Shown piece after piece: positions 24,544 through 33,386 of a stretch of DNA of 49,900 nucleotides. Where the stretch lies: positions 1-49,900 of IMG/VR virus record IMGVR_UViG_3300025430_000035, one strand, 5' to 3'. Made by a program: the position numbers and the translations under genes. Each line of letters opens with the position of its first letter. The first letter of the stretch is position 1. Below the pieces are notes generated by a model that searched no databases, was not told the DNA's origin, and worked only from the letters and a program-made list of their open reading frames with translations. The stretch comes from a virus.

Positions 24544-25125
24544 TTAAAGTATTACCCAGCGGCTACCGCTAGGAATGGAAACTTGTACAGTAGAAAGAAT
24601 TGTTATTGCGCCAACACTTTGACCATTTTTACCTGTAGACATAGTATAGTTGTTTGCAATAGTTTGTCCATTCTCATATACCACGCCATCAGCGGAAGCG
24701 GAAGCTACTGAACCCCAAGTTACATTTAACCCATCATAGATAATTCCTGTACCTGAAACAGTAGGTGGCGTTAAAAAAGCAGTTGTCCCTGCTGAAGTTT
24801 GAATAGGAACTGAGTTGGTTAAGCCGCCTTGTAAATTGGTAGCAGTTGCGGCATTTCCAGTAGTATTTTGATTCCAAATAGGTGCTGTTCCAGCCAAATT
24901 AGCAAAGGTATACCCAGTACAACTTGTTAGATTTCCTGCTGTTGGAGAACCCAAATTAGGGGTAATTAAAACTGGAGTGCGTAAAGTTAGGTCATCAATT
25001 TCAGTAAAAGTTCCGCCTAAAACAACATAACTAGAGCCTAAAACAATAGGGGTTGCGAAGTTTACATCCAGTTCTGATAAAGGAAGTGGATCAACAGCAT
25101 TGGCAAAAATATACGGAACAGCCAT
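24544..25125 (-). CDS. Fibre protein sharing its C-terminus with the giant fibre
   Basis: 193 residues. MAVPYIFANAVDPLPLSELDVNF is a frequent baseplate-proximal fibre start. The middle has the LITPNLGSPTAGNLTSCTGYTFANLAG pattern found in short fibres. The last 25 residues (GQSVGAITI...SIPSGSRWVIL) match the end of the 1173-aa fibre, so the two may share a tip fold or a trimerisation element. First gene after the baseplate module. Confidence 0.78.
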   Translation of the reverse strand: MAVPYIFANAVDPLPLSELDVNFATPIVLGSSYVVLGGTFTEIDDLTLRTPVLITPNLGSPTAGNLTSCTGYTFANLAGTAPIWNQNTTGNAATATNLQGGLTNSVPIQTSAGTTAFLTPPTVSGTGIIYDGLNVTWGSVASASADGVVYENGQTIANNYTMSTGKNGQSVGAITILSTVQVSIPSGSRWVIL

Positions 25126-25140
25126 AAAAATTTCCTTTAA

Positions 25141-25848
25141 TTAAAAGGTATACGAAGTGTACCAACTTATAGGGTCATCTAGATTATTTTTCCATTCAAT
25201 AGGAATACTGGCATCATTTAGCCAAGGAATAATCCCCGGTAATATATTGACTACATAAGTGTATTGAAAAGGTACATGAAGAACACCAGAAGCTAAAGCA
25301 GAAGCAAAAATAGAACTAATAGCATAACCCGGTATTTCAATGGTTATGACATTATCTGCACCATAAGTGACACTAATTTCAAAAGTGTTATCAATTGGAA
25401 AATCAACGCCATTAATACCAAAAAGAAATCGTTTAATTCTGCGTTTTAGCCATTGAGTTTCATACTGAAAGCCATCGCCCTTATAGAAGTTCCAAGTCAA
25501 AATACGCTTGAAAACATCATCATTTACTACATAGTAGCCAGTAGGAGCAATCTCTGTATCTTGGGAATAAGCCCTAGTATCGTATTCATAGGTGTTATAT
25601 GCACCAATTGGCGAAAACTGTACAGGAGTTCCTAGGCTTGGTCTTTGCTCACCATATATGGCATAAGCTGTCCAATCTAATAAAGGAGCAGATTGCTTTG
25701 TATAAATGGGCAAATTAAGGTTATTGGTATTATCTAGATAGGTCTGAGAGGTATTGTTGTACGCAGTAAAAAAAGCTTGCAAATCCTCGCTATACGGGTC
25801 TTTTGTATATTGTTGATAAAGGTAAGCTGGGAGTACTTGGGTAAGCAT
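25141..25848 (-). CDS. Baseplate/tail protein, DUF2612 or gpI-like
   Basis: 235 residues from ATG 25848, one base after the J stop; the in-frame TTG at 25863 lies inside the J gene. VLPAYLYQQYTKDP, FFTAYNNTSQTYLDNTNNLNLPIYTKQSAPLLDWTAYAIYG (in parts) and WFYK-like FKRILTWNFYKGD match the gpI/DUF2612 type. This protein normally links the baseplate wedge to fibres. Its position between J and the first fibre is the expected one. Confidence 0.75.
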   Translation of the reverse strand: MLTQVLPAYLYQQYTKDPYSEDLQAFFTAYNNTSQTYLDNTNNLNLPIYTKQSAPLLDWTAYAIYGEQRPSLGTPVQFSPIGAYNTYEYDTRAYSQDTEIAPTGYYVVNDDVFKRILTWNFYKGDGFQYETQWLKRRIKRFLFGINGVDFPIDNTFEISVTYGADNVITIEIPGYAISSIFASALASGVLHVPFQYTYVVNILPGIIPWLNDASIPIEWKNNLDDPISWYTSYTF

Positions 25849-25849
25849 A

Positions 25850-27247
25850 TTAGCCCTGTACAACAGTAACTAGACTTGAATTAGTGGAAAAATAGCTTTC
25901 AGGGTCACCATAAATCAATAAAGTACCTGCTGTTGGCTCAGTATAAACACCATTAATTGTTACTATATAGTCAATTTTAGATACTTGACTTGGAGAAATA
26001 ATGGGTTCTACTGCATTTTGAAAGGCATCTTGCAATTCATAAGTATTAATTGGTTGACCAACAGGAATACTATTAATGTAATCAACAATAGCTGGGGTTG
26101 TTAGTTGAGCTACAGCAGTTGGAGATACTAAATTGGTAGAAATAGTATTCCAAGTAATTGTTATATTAACAGTTTGAGAAGGTGGATTTACAAAAATAAT
26201 GCTATAAATATCTGGATAATCATCAATAGATACAGTTATATTGCGTAAATTAGGGGTTACAACACCCCCACTTACATAAGAATGACCTACTGTAGTAACA
26301 CTTAAACTAAAAGATTTTTCATCAATAACAGTAATTGTGTAGTTATTATTAAACCAAGATGGGTTTACTCCAGCTATGGTTACTACCTGACCAGTTGCAT
26401 ATCCATGATTTAAATCTGTAGTTACAACCCCCGGATTGGCTGTTGTAATGGCATTTACAGCTAAAGTAGAGCCTACTAAGTTTGAAATATCAAGAACGCT
26501 ATTAAATATAGCATTACCTACTTGGTAAGGATCACCGCCCCCTACAATAATTTCCCATTGGTTTGTAGCTACCAAACGAATAGAAATAAGTCTAGCTTGT
26601 ACTCCCAAAACTTTTTGTAATTGAGTTTTAATAAAAGTAGGTACGCCTTGAGCAGTTACCATACCAGCTTGCATTACTTGAGCTTGATAAGAAGCAATTG
26701 TTTGTGCTGTAAGACCGGGCAATCCATCATCAGGATTAGTAACAGTAAGGGTAAACCCTGCTGGTACAGAAGTAATAATTTGCGTAACAGTTCCCGCTGG
26801 AATAGCCCAAGAACCTTGAACTGTTGCTAAACAATACAAAGGCGAAGTTTGTCCAGAAGTAGCAATAATTCCACCATCCTGAACTGTATATTGGTAAGTA
26901 CCATCAGATACAGTAAATCCAACAGGAATAACAAAACCAGCAAGACCTGTAAAAATAACATAAACGGAAGTATTAGAACCTTGACCTTGTTCGACACCAT
27001 AGACTTGCCCCAATTGATAAAGAATTGAAGGGTTGGCAGTTGCAGGACTAATAGAGTTAACTAAGTCTACAAAAGCTTGATCTTGAATCACTACTGCGCC
27101 AGCCGCAGTTGAAGCCATATCTTCTACAAGACTGCCGGGAAGATTAGCTGTAAGACCGGGTGCTAAAGCTGTAGCCGCCGCAATTTCAGCATTTAATAGG
27201 TCTGTTGGCGAAGCTGGTATTGCTCCAGCAGTAGTTATTTGAGCCAT
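25850..27247 (-). CDS. Baseplate J-like wedge protein
   Basis: 465 residues. The N-terminus (SPTDLLNAEIAAATALAPGLTANLPGSLVEDMASTAAGA) and central VAGxGxxG-like segments are typical of P2 gpJ/Mu gp47 proteins, which form the baseplate wedge and contact the sheath. Residues 264-332 are a beta-domain insertion (LNHGYATGQVVTIAGVNPSWFN) also seen in the tail sheath of this phage. Without that insertion the length is normal. Next to gp25-like, PAAR and spike genes. Confidence 0.88.
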   Translation of the reverse strand: MAQITTAGAIPASPTDLLNAEIAAATALAPGLTANLPGSLVEDMASTAAGAVVIQDQAFVDLVNSISPATANPSILYQLGQVYGVEQGQGSNTSVYVIFTGLAGFVIPVGFTVSDGTYQYTVQDGGIIATSGQTSPLYCLATVQGSWAIPAGTVTQIITSVPAGFTLTVTNPDDGLPGLTAQTIASYQAQVMQAGMVTAQGVPTFIKTQLQKVLGVQARLISIRLVATNQWEIIVGGGDPYQVGNAIFNSVLDISNLVGSTLAVNAITTANPGVVTTDLNHGYATGQVVTIAGVNPSWFNNNYTITVIDEKSFSLSVTTVGHSYVSGGVVTPNLRNITVSIDDYPDIYSIIFVNPPSQTVNITITWNTISTNLVSPTAVAQLTTPAIVDYINSIPVGQPINTYELQDAFQNAVEPIISPSQVSKIDYIVTINGVYTEPTAGTLLIYGDPESYFSTNSSLVTVVQG

Positions 27248-27255
27248 GTAATATC

Positions 27256-27579
27256 CTAAGTAGCAACTGTTGTGCTAATTGTAGTGCCATTAATAAAAAT
27301 TGCTTTTATATAATATGTAGGATCAATAGAAATTTGGTCTTTAATTACAGTTAATTGCGAAAAATAAGACGCGTATTGAGATTGAGTACGATTAACCGCA
27401 ATATCAGGAGCAATTTGACTCATAACTGATTGTTGCGCGGGGATGCCATAGTTCCCGTAAATAGGGCTTTCGCCTTGATTTAAGCGTAAAGTTTGAGCTA
27501 AAGTAGCTAACCATACATAACTTGTATTGGTAACTTCTACCCATTGTTGGGTGTTTGGGTCTACGCCATAAGTTCTCAT
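27256..27579 (-). CDS. Baseplate protein in the gp25/W position
   Basis: 107 residues. LATLAQTLRLNQGESPIYGNYGIPAQQSVM vaguely resembles the gp25/W/gp46 pattern of baseplate proteins that connect to the sheath. It lies between the PAAR tip and J, exactly where that protein is usually encoded, and overlaps PAAR by four bases. Family membership is from context more than from sequence. Confidence 0.6.
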   Translation of the reverse strand: MRTYGVDPNTQQWVEVTNTSYVWLATLAQTLRLNQGESPIYGNYGIPAQQSVMSQIAPDIAVNRTQSQYASYFSQLTVIKDQISIDPTYYIKAIFINGTTISTTVAT

Positions 27580-27839
27580 ATTTCTACCAATACATTAGGT
27601 TGTCCAGTAATAATTATCGCCCCACATCCTGCAACAGCCCCCGTTGATAAAACAGGTACGCCTTGAGCCAAAACATTGCTACCGCCAAAAACAGGTGTTG
27701 TTCCATGCCCTCTAATTGGACAAGCATGAAAATCGCCATTTTTAGCTACAGGGACACCATTTGCAATTGAATTAGTGGTTGCGGTAATTATCGTTCCACC
27801 ATGATTGCTCATAGAGCCTAAAGTAACGATTACACTCAT
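27576..27839 (-). CDS. PAAR-domain tail spike tip
   Basis: 87 residues. The glycine-rich pattern GSMSNHGGTIITA, NGDFHACPIRGHGTTPVFGG and GAVAGCGAIIITG is typical of PAAR proteins, with histidines and cysteines placed to hold a metal ion at the tip. It caps the central spike and helps pierce the outer membrane. Overlaps the spike gene by four bases (ATGA). Confidence 0.93.
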   Translation of the reverse strand: MSVIVTLGSMSNHGGTIITATTNSIANGVPVAKNGDFHACPIRGHGTTPVFGGSNVLAQGVPVLSTGAVAGCGAIIITGQPNVLVEI

Positions 27840-29131
27840 ATTCCAACAGTCTTTAATATGTTAAGGTTGCCTGAAGGTATTACTTGTGAAATATAAGATG
27901 ATATTCCAGTATTTGTGGTTTGTGCTTGTGAAACAGCATTTAAAAATGTAGATGTTGAAGTAAGATTGCTTTGAAGGGTTGTATAGGCACTTGTATCGAC
28001 ATTTATATAGCTTGTTATGCTTGAAGCATTTATGCCATTTTGAGAAATAACAGCAGAAGGTGTAAGACTTCCATCAGTTAACCCGCCAACAATAGTATTT
28101 AAATAATCTGTTGAAGATGTTAGTAATGGGCTACTTGTTAGCGAAGTAGTCATTCCAGTAATTAAACTGGAAGTATCGCCAAAAGCACCTCCAGCACTAA
28201 AATCCGCCCCTTGAGCCATACCAATAATACTATTAAGATTTGGCACATTCCCTGTAATAGAACCTAATCCTGATAATAGATTAGAATGACTTAACATATT
28301 TGTTGCAGTTCCGCTTAAAGCGGAAATAGATTCGTTTATTCCTAAAGCGTCTGCGCTGGTAATAATTCCGCTAGTAACAAGATCATTAATCTGACTTGGT
28401 AAATCGCCACAAGCACTAATTAAAGTATCTGTAACATTGCTGATTGGGTTGCTGTAGATAGCAGAAGCACCATCCGCAATAGTGCTTTCAAATAGAGTTC
28501 CAGCGCCATCAGGAAGATTAGCTAAGTCGCCATAGGGAGCTTGACCTAGCATTACCGCTGGAGCAGATATTACCGCCAGTCCTTTTGCGTTTAAAGTGGC
28601 TATCCCTGTTGCAGAAATAGTAGCAGAAGCTACTCCACTAATATTTACAATAGGTGAGTGAATATCTAATTGTTGAGGTGTAACTTTTACATAAGAGGTA
28701 TTTGTGGTGTCCCTAATGACTGCGCCATTGGGGGCGTTAATATTAACTGCATTAGGGTCTACAGACTCCCAATTTTTATTACCAATAGGAACAAATACCA
28801 ACCCGCCTAAATTAGATGGTTTTCCTAGTGGTGCTTTTCCTTGCCCAAGCCCTGAAATCCCCCCTAATCGAACATCAGCGGATATACAAATACCAAAATC
28901 GCCAACTTGTACAGGTATCCGTACATAAGTCGATTCGGCAATTGGGCAAGTAACTGGCGCAAAAGTTTGATTTCCAGCTTTAATTTCAAAGTTTACTGTT
29001 ACGATTGCGCCGTTTACTTCAGTTACGCGGCAAGGCAAAATCTGACCTAGCCCATTATTAGCCGTTTTAATGTTTGAATTAACAAACTCATTAATCGTTC
29101 TGGCAAAAGGTCTTTTTTGTCCGTAGCTCAC
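27836..29131 (-). CDS. Central baseplate spike protein
   Basis: 431 residues. The N-terminal OB-like part (LPCRVTEVNGAIVTVNFE, YVRIPVQVGDFGICISADVRLGG) resembles the Gp138/Mu gp45/P2 gpV spike families. Residues 130-200 (DIHSPIVNISG, TLNAKGLAVISAP) fit a triple-beta-helix stem. The C-terminal 200 residues are an Ala/Ser/Thr-rich helical region that is unusual for a spike and may contact the hub or tube. Precedes PAAR and follows the hub gene, the normal order. Confidence 0.85.
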   Translation of the reverse strand: MSYGQKRPFARTINEFVNSNIKTANNGLGQILPCRVTEVNGAIVTVNFEIKAGNQTFAPVTCPIAESTYVRIPVQVGDFGICISADVRLGGISGLGQGKAPLGKPSNLGGLVFVPIGNKNWESVDPNAVNINAPNGAVIRDTTNTSYVKVTPQQLDIHSPIVNISGVASATISATGIATLNAKGLAVISAPAVMLGQAPYGDLANLPDGAGTLFESTIADGASAIYSNPISNVTDTLISACGDLPSQINDLVTSGIITSADALGINESISALSGTATNMLSHSNLLSGLGSITGNVPNLNSIIGMAQGADFSAGGAFGDTSSLITGMTTSLTSSPLLTSSTDYLNTIVGGLTDGSLTPSAVISQNGINASSITSYINVDTSAYTTLQSNLTSTSTFLNAVSQAQTTNTGISSYISQVIPSGNLNILKTVGI

Positions 29132-30126
29132 GATGCTTTACCCGGTATTACACATTCAATAATCGTACACCAAGAGTTGCCGTCAGGTTGACGACTTGAA
29201 CCTACATGGCGGACTGAATTAACCGAAAACTGTCCGTTAAAGCTAATATCATACCTAACTTGAGCATAACTTCCAGCAGTATTTATAACAGGTAATCCTC
29301 TAGGAAAAGACACTATAGTTCCTACATCTAAATCGGCTCTCATCACCAATTTTGCTTGGACTGTATAAGTATTGATCCAAGTAAGATTGCCAATAATATC
29401 GGTAAAATCTATTTTTACTATTTCTGGCGGAGGTGTAGTTCCGTCATAAAGTAAAAAGCCTGATGAAGTTGAAGCAATACCGACACCTTGATAGTTTTTG
29501 GCAGGGTTAATTTGTTTACTTACTTCATTAACATATTGCGAAAAAGCGTATAAATTATCATATTGTCCTACTTGATCTTCGGTATACCTTAATTCAGGGC
29601 TAATAGTGCCAAGGACGGGTACACCTTTATACGCGGTATTTAATGTTTGGGTAATAGCGTCTTGTAAATTTTGAACTTTAAGCCAGTTACAAGTTAAATT
29701 AATATCTTCATTTGGAATATAGTTAGCGGCAGAAACGATTAAATCTAAGCTAGTTTGATTTCCTTGCCAATTTCCAAAGGCTTGAAAAATAGACCCGTCA
29801 ATAACCAATCCTGCTTGTTTAGGCGTAGCGTATGGAAGTCCTTTAGACATACCAACATAAACTTTAATACCGCAATAATTTGTGCCAAAAGGGTTTAAAT
29901 TAAATGCTTGTTGTAAATCAGCGAAATTAACCCCACTAATTTTTATGTACCCATTTTGAGTTGGTTGATGATACCAACCTTGAAATAAGTCTAAATCTAC
30001 TTGTAAAGCCGCGCCATCAGCCCTGCCAGCCGAAGTTAAGCTAGTAAAGGTAATTGGCTTAAAACTTGCCGCGTTTTTACCGGGTAAAGGCACAGGTGGG
30101 GTAATAACGATTGTGTAATAGCGCAT
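29128..30126 (-). CDS. Baseplate hub-like protein
   Basis: 332 residues. Its position upstream of the spike gene, four-base overlap with it, and beta-rich sequence (GRADGAALQVDLDLF, GTNYCGIKVYVGMSKGLPYATPKQAGLVIDG in parts) suit a gpD/gp27-like hub that joins the tube to the spike. FGNWQGNQTSLDLIVSA and IISFNGQFSVNSVRHVGSS-like segments are typical of such hubs. Assigned by context and general pattern. Confidence 0.75.
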   Translation of the reverse strand: MRYYTIVITPPVPLPGKNAASFKPITFTSLTSAGRADGAALQVDLDLFQGWYHQPTQNGYIKISGVNFADLQQAFNLNPFGTNYCGIKVYVGMSKGLPYATPKQAGLVIDGSIFQAFGNWQGNQTSLDLIVSAANYIPNEDINLTCNWLKVQNLQDAITQTLNTAYKGVPVLGTISPELRYTEDQVGQYDNLYAFSQYVNEVSKQINPAKNYQGVGIASTSSGFLLYDGTTPPPEIVKIDFTDIIGNLTWINTYTVQAKLVMRADLDVGTIVSFPRGLPVINTAGSYAQVRYDISFNGQFSVNSVRHVGSSRQPDGNSWCTIIECVIPGKAS

Positions 30127-30399
30127 TTAAGGAGTGATTACAAAAGCGTTACTACTGGCTCTATAGACTAATTTAGAGGTTATGAAATAGCCATATATCA
30201 AATCAATATCAAAATCATCGGGTGAGCCTATCAAGGGGTTGGTAACAACCAAAGTCCCTGCGGTGTTATATATATTAATGTAATACCTTGGGGAGTACCT
30301 ATTCCAAGTAATTATCGCGGTGTGTGGTTGTGTATCTAAAGTGCAATTAAATTGAAAATTAGCGTTAATAGCAGGACTAAATTGTATTGAGGTTGGCAT
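30127..30399 (-). CDS. Baseplate plug-like protein, 90 aa
   Basis: I choose ATG 30399, which overlaps the upstream stop as TAATG, over ATG 30411. IQFSPAINANFQFNCTLDTQPHTAIITWNRYSPRYYINIY is the pattern of a small phage baseplate domain family (DUF6983-like) often encoded between tape measure and hub. Beta-rich, no membrane segment. Confidence 0.7.
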   Translation of the reverse strand: MPTSIQFSPAINANFQFNCTLDTQPHTAIITWNRYSPRYYINIYNTAGTLVVTNPLIGSPDDFDIDLIYGYFITSKLVYRASSNAFVITP

Positions 30400-31040
30400 T
30401 ATATTGACCATCCTAATGCGGGATCATAAGTAGGGGAAATTAAAGAAGAATTTGTCCAGCTAGTAGATGAAGCTAATTGCTGGGTTGAATTTTCAAGTAA
30501 AGTTCCTAAAACCGATTGCGCGGCGCTGGCTGTAATTAAAGGTTGGGTAAAGTCCCATTGAAATGTGTATTGAACTTGCTTTTCTGAAGGGCTTGAAATA
30601 TCCCTTAAAGACGTTAATAGGCAGTTTGTATAGGTAAATGCTGGGGTAATAACAGTAAAACTACCACCACTCAATATGTGCTGATCTAAAGTATATTTAA
30701 GCGCGCTTAGAATAGCTTGTTTTAATACATACCCGCCACCATTTTGTGCAGGGCAAATCATTTGTAAGCTAATCTTTAATGGTTGTTGAACAACCGCATT
30801 AGCCGCCGTTTGAAAACTGGCAAAAGGGTATTCCGCTATTTGCCATTCTTCTAAAGTACCGCCGGGTAATGGTCTGTATTGGGCAAAGAACTGCCCTCCT
30901 GTCCAACCGGGTAAATCTAAAATTTCAGTTACCGCGGTAATAGGAAGATACCCACCAATACCTTGTGCAATTCCGTTTTGCAGAATAATAGGCGAAACCT
31001 GATATGCCGCTTCAAAAACTGTTTTTCCTATTGAACTCAT
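30399..31040 (-). CDS. Baseplate/tail structural protein, 213 aa
   Basis: Start overlaps the tape-measure stop by one base. Segments ITAVTEILDLPGW, PLKISLQMICPA and KQVQYTFQWDFTQPLI are beta-rich; the C-terminus is Ser/Thr-rich. The slot between tape measure and hub usually encodes a tube-initiator or LysM-like baseplate protein in contractile phages. No firm family. Confidence 0.65.
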   Translation of the reverse strand: MSSIGKTVFEAAYQVSPIILQNGIAQGIGGYLPITAVTEILDLPGWTGGQFFAQYRPLPGGTLEEWQIAEYPFASFQTAANAVVQQPLKISLQMICPAQNGGGYVLKQAILSALKYTLDQHILSGGSFTVITPAFTYTNCLLTSLRDISSPSEKQVQYTFQWDFTQPLITASAAQSVLGTLLENSTQQLASSTSWTNSSLISPTYDPALGWSI

Positions 31041-32617
31041 TAATTTCTCCCTGCGGGTAATGCTTGAGCCGTAGCAACGGCATTACCGCCAGTATTATTG
31101 TTAATTTGAACAATAACCCCTTGATTTTTAGCTAAATAGCCACTTGTTTCAACGGGGAGATGTTTTTTCCATTCTGCGCCATGTTCTTGAATATCTTGAT
31201 TAAGGTAGCCTTCGCCCCAGTTATACGCCGCCAAAGCCTTTTCAGGGTCATTGTTGTAATAGCGCAGTAATCCTTTGATTTTTCGCGCCGCCGCGTCTGC
31301 GGATTGATTAAAATCTTGAATATCAGTAATACCAAATTCTTTGGCAGTTTTTGGTATAAATTGAAAATCGCCTTCAGCGCCTTTTTCAGATTTTCCTTTA
31401 TTTTTACCTTTAGAACTTTCAGCGTCCCATACGCTACTTAAAACACCTGTTGGCAAACCATATTTTTCTTCTAAATCTAATAGCTGTAATTCTTTACTAG
31501 GGTCGGCAAACCATTTCTTTTGAGTTTCAGACATACTTCCATAGCTTTGCGCCGCAAACCCAAATTGCACTCGTTTATCATGTGCTAAATCGGCGTTTTT
31601 ATCCCCCGGTAGTGCGCCTACTTTTCTTAATACATAAATCATTCCTTCTGCTAATTGACCTAAAGCATTAAAAAATTTAGCTACTTTTTCTTGAAATTCT
31701 CCTGAAGAAATACTATCTGCAAAATCTTTAACCGCGCGTTGAAAATCTTTACTGGCTAATAGATTAGATATGGTAGTCGTAATAGTGTCAGATAATTTTA
31801 CTAACTGTGGCACTACATCTTTAAGATTTTTAATAAAAGCTAATTCAATTGTGTTACCTGCTTTTTTAAGTTCATACCAAAAATCTTGCCAAGCTTTACT
31901 GACGTTATCGTCTAGCTTAAATAACTCTTGATCTTTTTTAAATTGCGCGGCTAAATCATCTAATTCTTTAGCCGTCATGTTTGCGCCGCGTCTTAAATCT
32001 TCTAGACTAAATATCTTAGTAAGCCCTAAAGCTTCAGCAAATTGAGGGTTTTGACCAAATTGCTTAAATTGCTGAACTGCGTTTTTATATACTGTACTTA
32101 ATTGATCCGCAGGATTTTGACCTGTTTGACCTCCAAGACGCGCTAATATTTGTTTATTTGCTGGATCATTTTGAATATTGGCAATATTAGCCAATACAGA
32201 TTCAGGATTAAAAGCCCTACCATAAGCTACATTTGCGCCTCTCAATTGCCCTGTAGATATGCCTAGCCCTAATGCTTGTCGGCGATAATCGGAAGCTGAA
32301 GAAGCTAATCCGCCAAGTCCAAACCCGCCACCAATAGCTCCAAAAGTTAGCCATTTAGCCGCAGATAACGCGGCAGAAGCCATATTGCGAGCGATATTAG
32401 CGGTGGTGTACGCGGCGTCTTTTAAATGTTTATTATTGTCACTTAAACTTTTGTTAACTTCTTTAGTTTTTTTATTTATCTTGTCAAAAGTTTTACTGAC
32501 TTCTTCCCATTTCTTAGCTTGTTGATCTAATACTTTTTGATAGCGATCAAACGCCGCTTGAAACGCTTTAAATTTATCGTCATTTACGTCAATTTCTATT
32601 ACTGACTTAACGCTCAT
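31040..32617 (-). CDS. Tail tape measure protein with lytic transglycosylase domain
   Basis: 525 residues, short for a tape measure. Residues 15-65 are a coiled coil, 75-108 a hydrophobic glycine-rich segment (ALSAAKWLTFGAIGGGFGLGG), and 110-340 are helical. Residues 376-485 form an SLT domain: catalytic E400 in SSVWDAESSKG, then GDFQFIPKTAKEFGI and ALAAYNWGEGYL. The protein should set tail length and cut peptidoglycan during DNA entry. Directly downstream of the tail assembly chaperone frames, as expected. Its small size predicts a fairly short tail. Confidence 0.9.
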   Translation of the reverse strand: MSVKSVIEIDVNDDKFKAFQAAFDRYQKVLDQQAKKWEEVSKTFDKINKKTKEVNKSLSDNNKHLKDAAYTTANIARNMASAALSAAKWLTFGAIGGGFGLGGLASSASDYRRQALGLGISTGQLRGANVAYGRAFNPESVLANIANIQNDPANKQILARLGGQTGQNPADQLSTVYKNAVQQFKQFGQNPQFAEALGLTKIFSLEDLRRGANMTAKELDDLAAQFKKDQELFKLDDNVSKAWQDFWYELKKAGNTIELAFIKNLKDVVPQLVKLSDTITTTISNLLASKDFQRAVKDFADSISSGEFQEKVAKFFNALGQLAEGMIYVLRKVGALPGDKNADLAHDKRVQFGFAAQSYGSMSETQKKWFADPSKELQLLDLEEKYGLPTGVLSSVWDAESSKGKNKGKSEKGAEGDFQFIPKTAKEFGITDIQDFNQSADAAARKIKGLLRYYNNDPEKALAAYNWGEGYLNQDIQEHGAEWKKHLPVETSGYLAKNQGVIVQINNNTGGNAVATAQALPAGRN

Positions 32618-32626
32618 GGAATATCC

Positions 32627-32935
32627 TTAAAACAGCGATTTGTTGTTAATTGCCCGAATTAAATGCCTTTGCCTATATTCGTCAGCATCAGACCATTTTA
32701 CTCCGTATTCTTTCACAAAATCGCCAAAGTCGCTAGTACTAAGTTTGTCTAAGATACTATGGACGATTCCTTCGCCTTCTTGCCAGTAGTTACGGCTTTT
32801 ACTGGTATCGTCAAGCCATTCAGATATTCCGTAGAGTCCAAGGATGTAAGTTCCCAACTCCTTAGTGAGCCAGCCATCTCCAAGAAGGACATTCTTAGAT
32901 CCTTTGGTGCGACTCGACAAATTGCAGTAAAAAAA
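32627..32935 (-). CDS. Tail assembly chaperone extension in the -1 frame (GT-like)
   Basis: An open frame overlapping the end of the upstream chaperone gene in the -1 frame and stopping just before the tape measure. It has no ATG start; only a TTG at 32920 could start it. This is the classic layout for a G/GT tail chaperone made by -1 frameshifting. Candidate slip sites are T_TTT_TTT (32935-32929) and A_AAA_G (32800-32796). Either gives a fusion of 232 residues. The unique end (EGEGIVHSILDKLSTSDFGDF...) is predicted helical. Confidence 0.7.
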   Translation of the reverse strand, partial: FFYCNLSSRTKGSKNVLLGDGWLTKELGTYILGLYGISEWLDDTSKSRNYWQEGEGIVHSILDKLSTSDFGDFVKEYGVKWSDADEYRQRHLIRAINNKSLF

Positions 32936-33324
32936 GTTAGGGCGGATAGCACCTCACTTTCCTCATCTTCATCCAAGATTTCGCGTTTAATAGCTAAATC
33001 AAGAGGTATAGATTCCCATCCTTTTTCGCCTATTACCAATACATTAGTTAATCGAACAATCTCGTTGATTAAGCCTTTTTTAACTTCTTCCCAATTGCCA
33101 GCTTTAATAGTCATTGTTTTTAATGCTGGATAAGCTAACTGGGGGGCTGTAAGGGCTAAATGCGCTTGATTAATAGAATCAAAGCATTGGCTAAATACTT
33201 TACCTAACTCAAGATAAAATTGCTCAAAAACATCCCTAGAAATAGGGGTGGAATGAACGTAAATTAAACCTTTAGATTCAGTTTCTACGGGTATAACGAT
33301 ATTAAGTTTTCGATCAATTTTCAT
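32749..33324 (-). CDS. Tail assembly chaperone (G-like)
   Basis: 191 residues. KLNIVIPVETESKGLIYVHSTPISRDVFEQFYLELGKVF, EIVRLTNVLVIGEKGWESIPL and WELTSLDSTEYLNGL (each shown in part) match a chaperone type found before the tape measure in many contractile phages. It coats the tape measure during tail assembly and is normally absent from virions. A longer version is probably made by frameshifting into the overlapping -1 frame. The conserved WELTSLDSTEY near its end argues that the unshifted product is also real. Confidence 0.82.
   Translation of the reverse strand: MKIDRKLNIVIPVETESKGLIYVHSTPISRDVFEQFYLELGKVFSQCFDSINQAHLALTAPQLAYPALKTMTIKAGNWEEVKKGLINEIVRLTNVLVIGEKGWESIPLDLAIKREILDEDEESEVLSALTFFTAICRVAPKDLRMSFLEMAGSLRSWELTSLDSTEYLNGLTIPVKAVTTGKKAKESSIVS
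32929..32935 (-). promoter_or_regulatory. Candidate -1 frameshift slippery heptamer
   Basis: A run of seven T on the minus strand lies in phase as T_TTT_TTT (codons ACT TTT TTT ACT). The -1 frame opens only four codons... upstream of the run after a TGA and then stays open to 32627. The site is 59 codons before the normal stop, farther than usual. A_AAA_G at 32800-32796 is a second candidate nearer the stop. A homopolymer sequencing error is an alternative. Confidence 0.5.
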
Positions 33325-33364
33325 ACTGTCCTCGCATCATAGAGAATTTATATGATAGCAAAAA

Positions 33365-33384
33365 AAAGCCCCCGAAGGAGCTTT
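33365..33384 (-). terminator. UUCG-loop terminator after tail tube gene
   Basis: Read leftward: eight-pair stem AAAGCTCC / GGGGCTTT (one G-U pair) with a TTCG loop, followed by a T run. It begins two bases after the tail-tube stop codon. It would lower transcription into the chaperone genes relative to the abundant tube protein. Confidence 0.85.
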
Positions 33385-33386
33385 CT

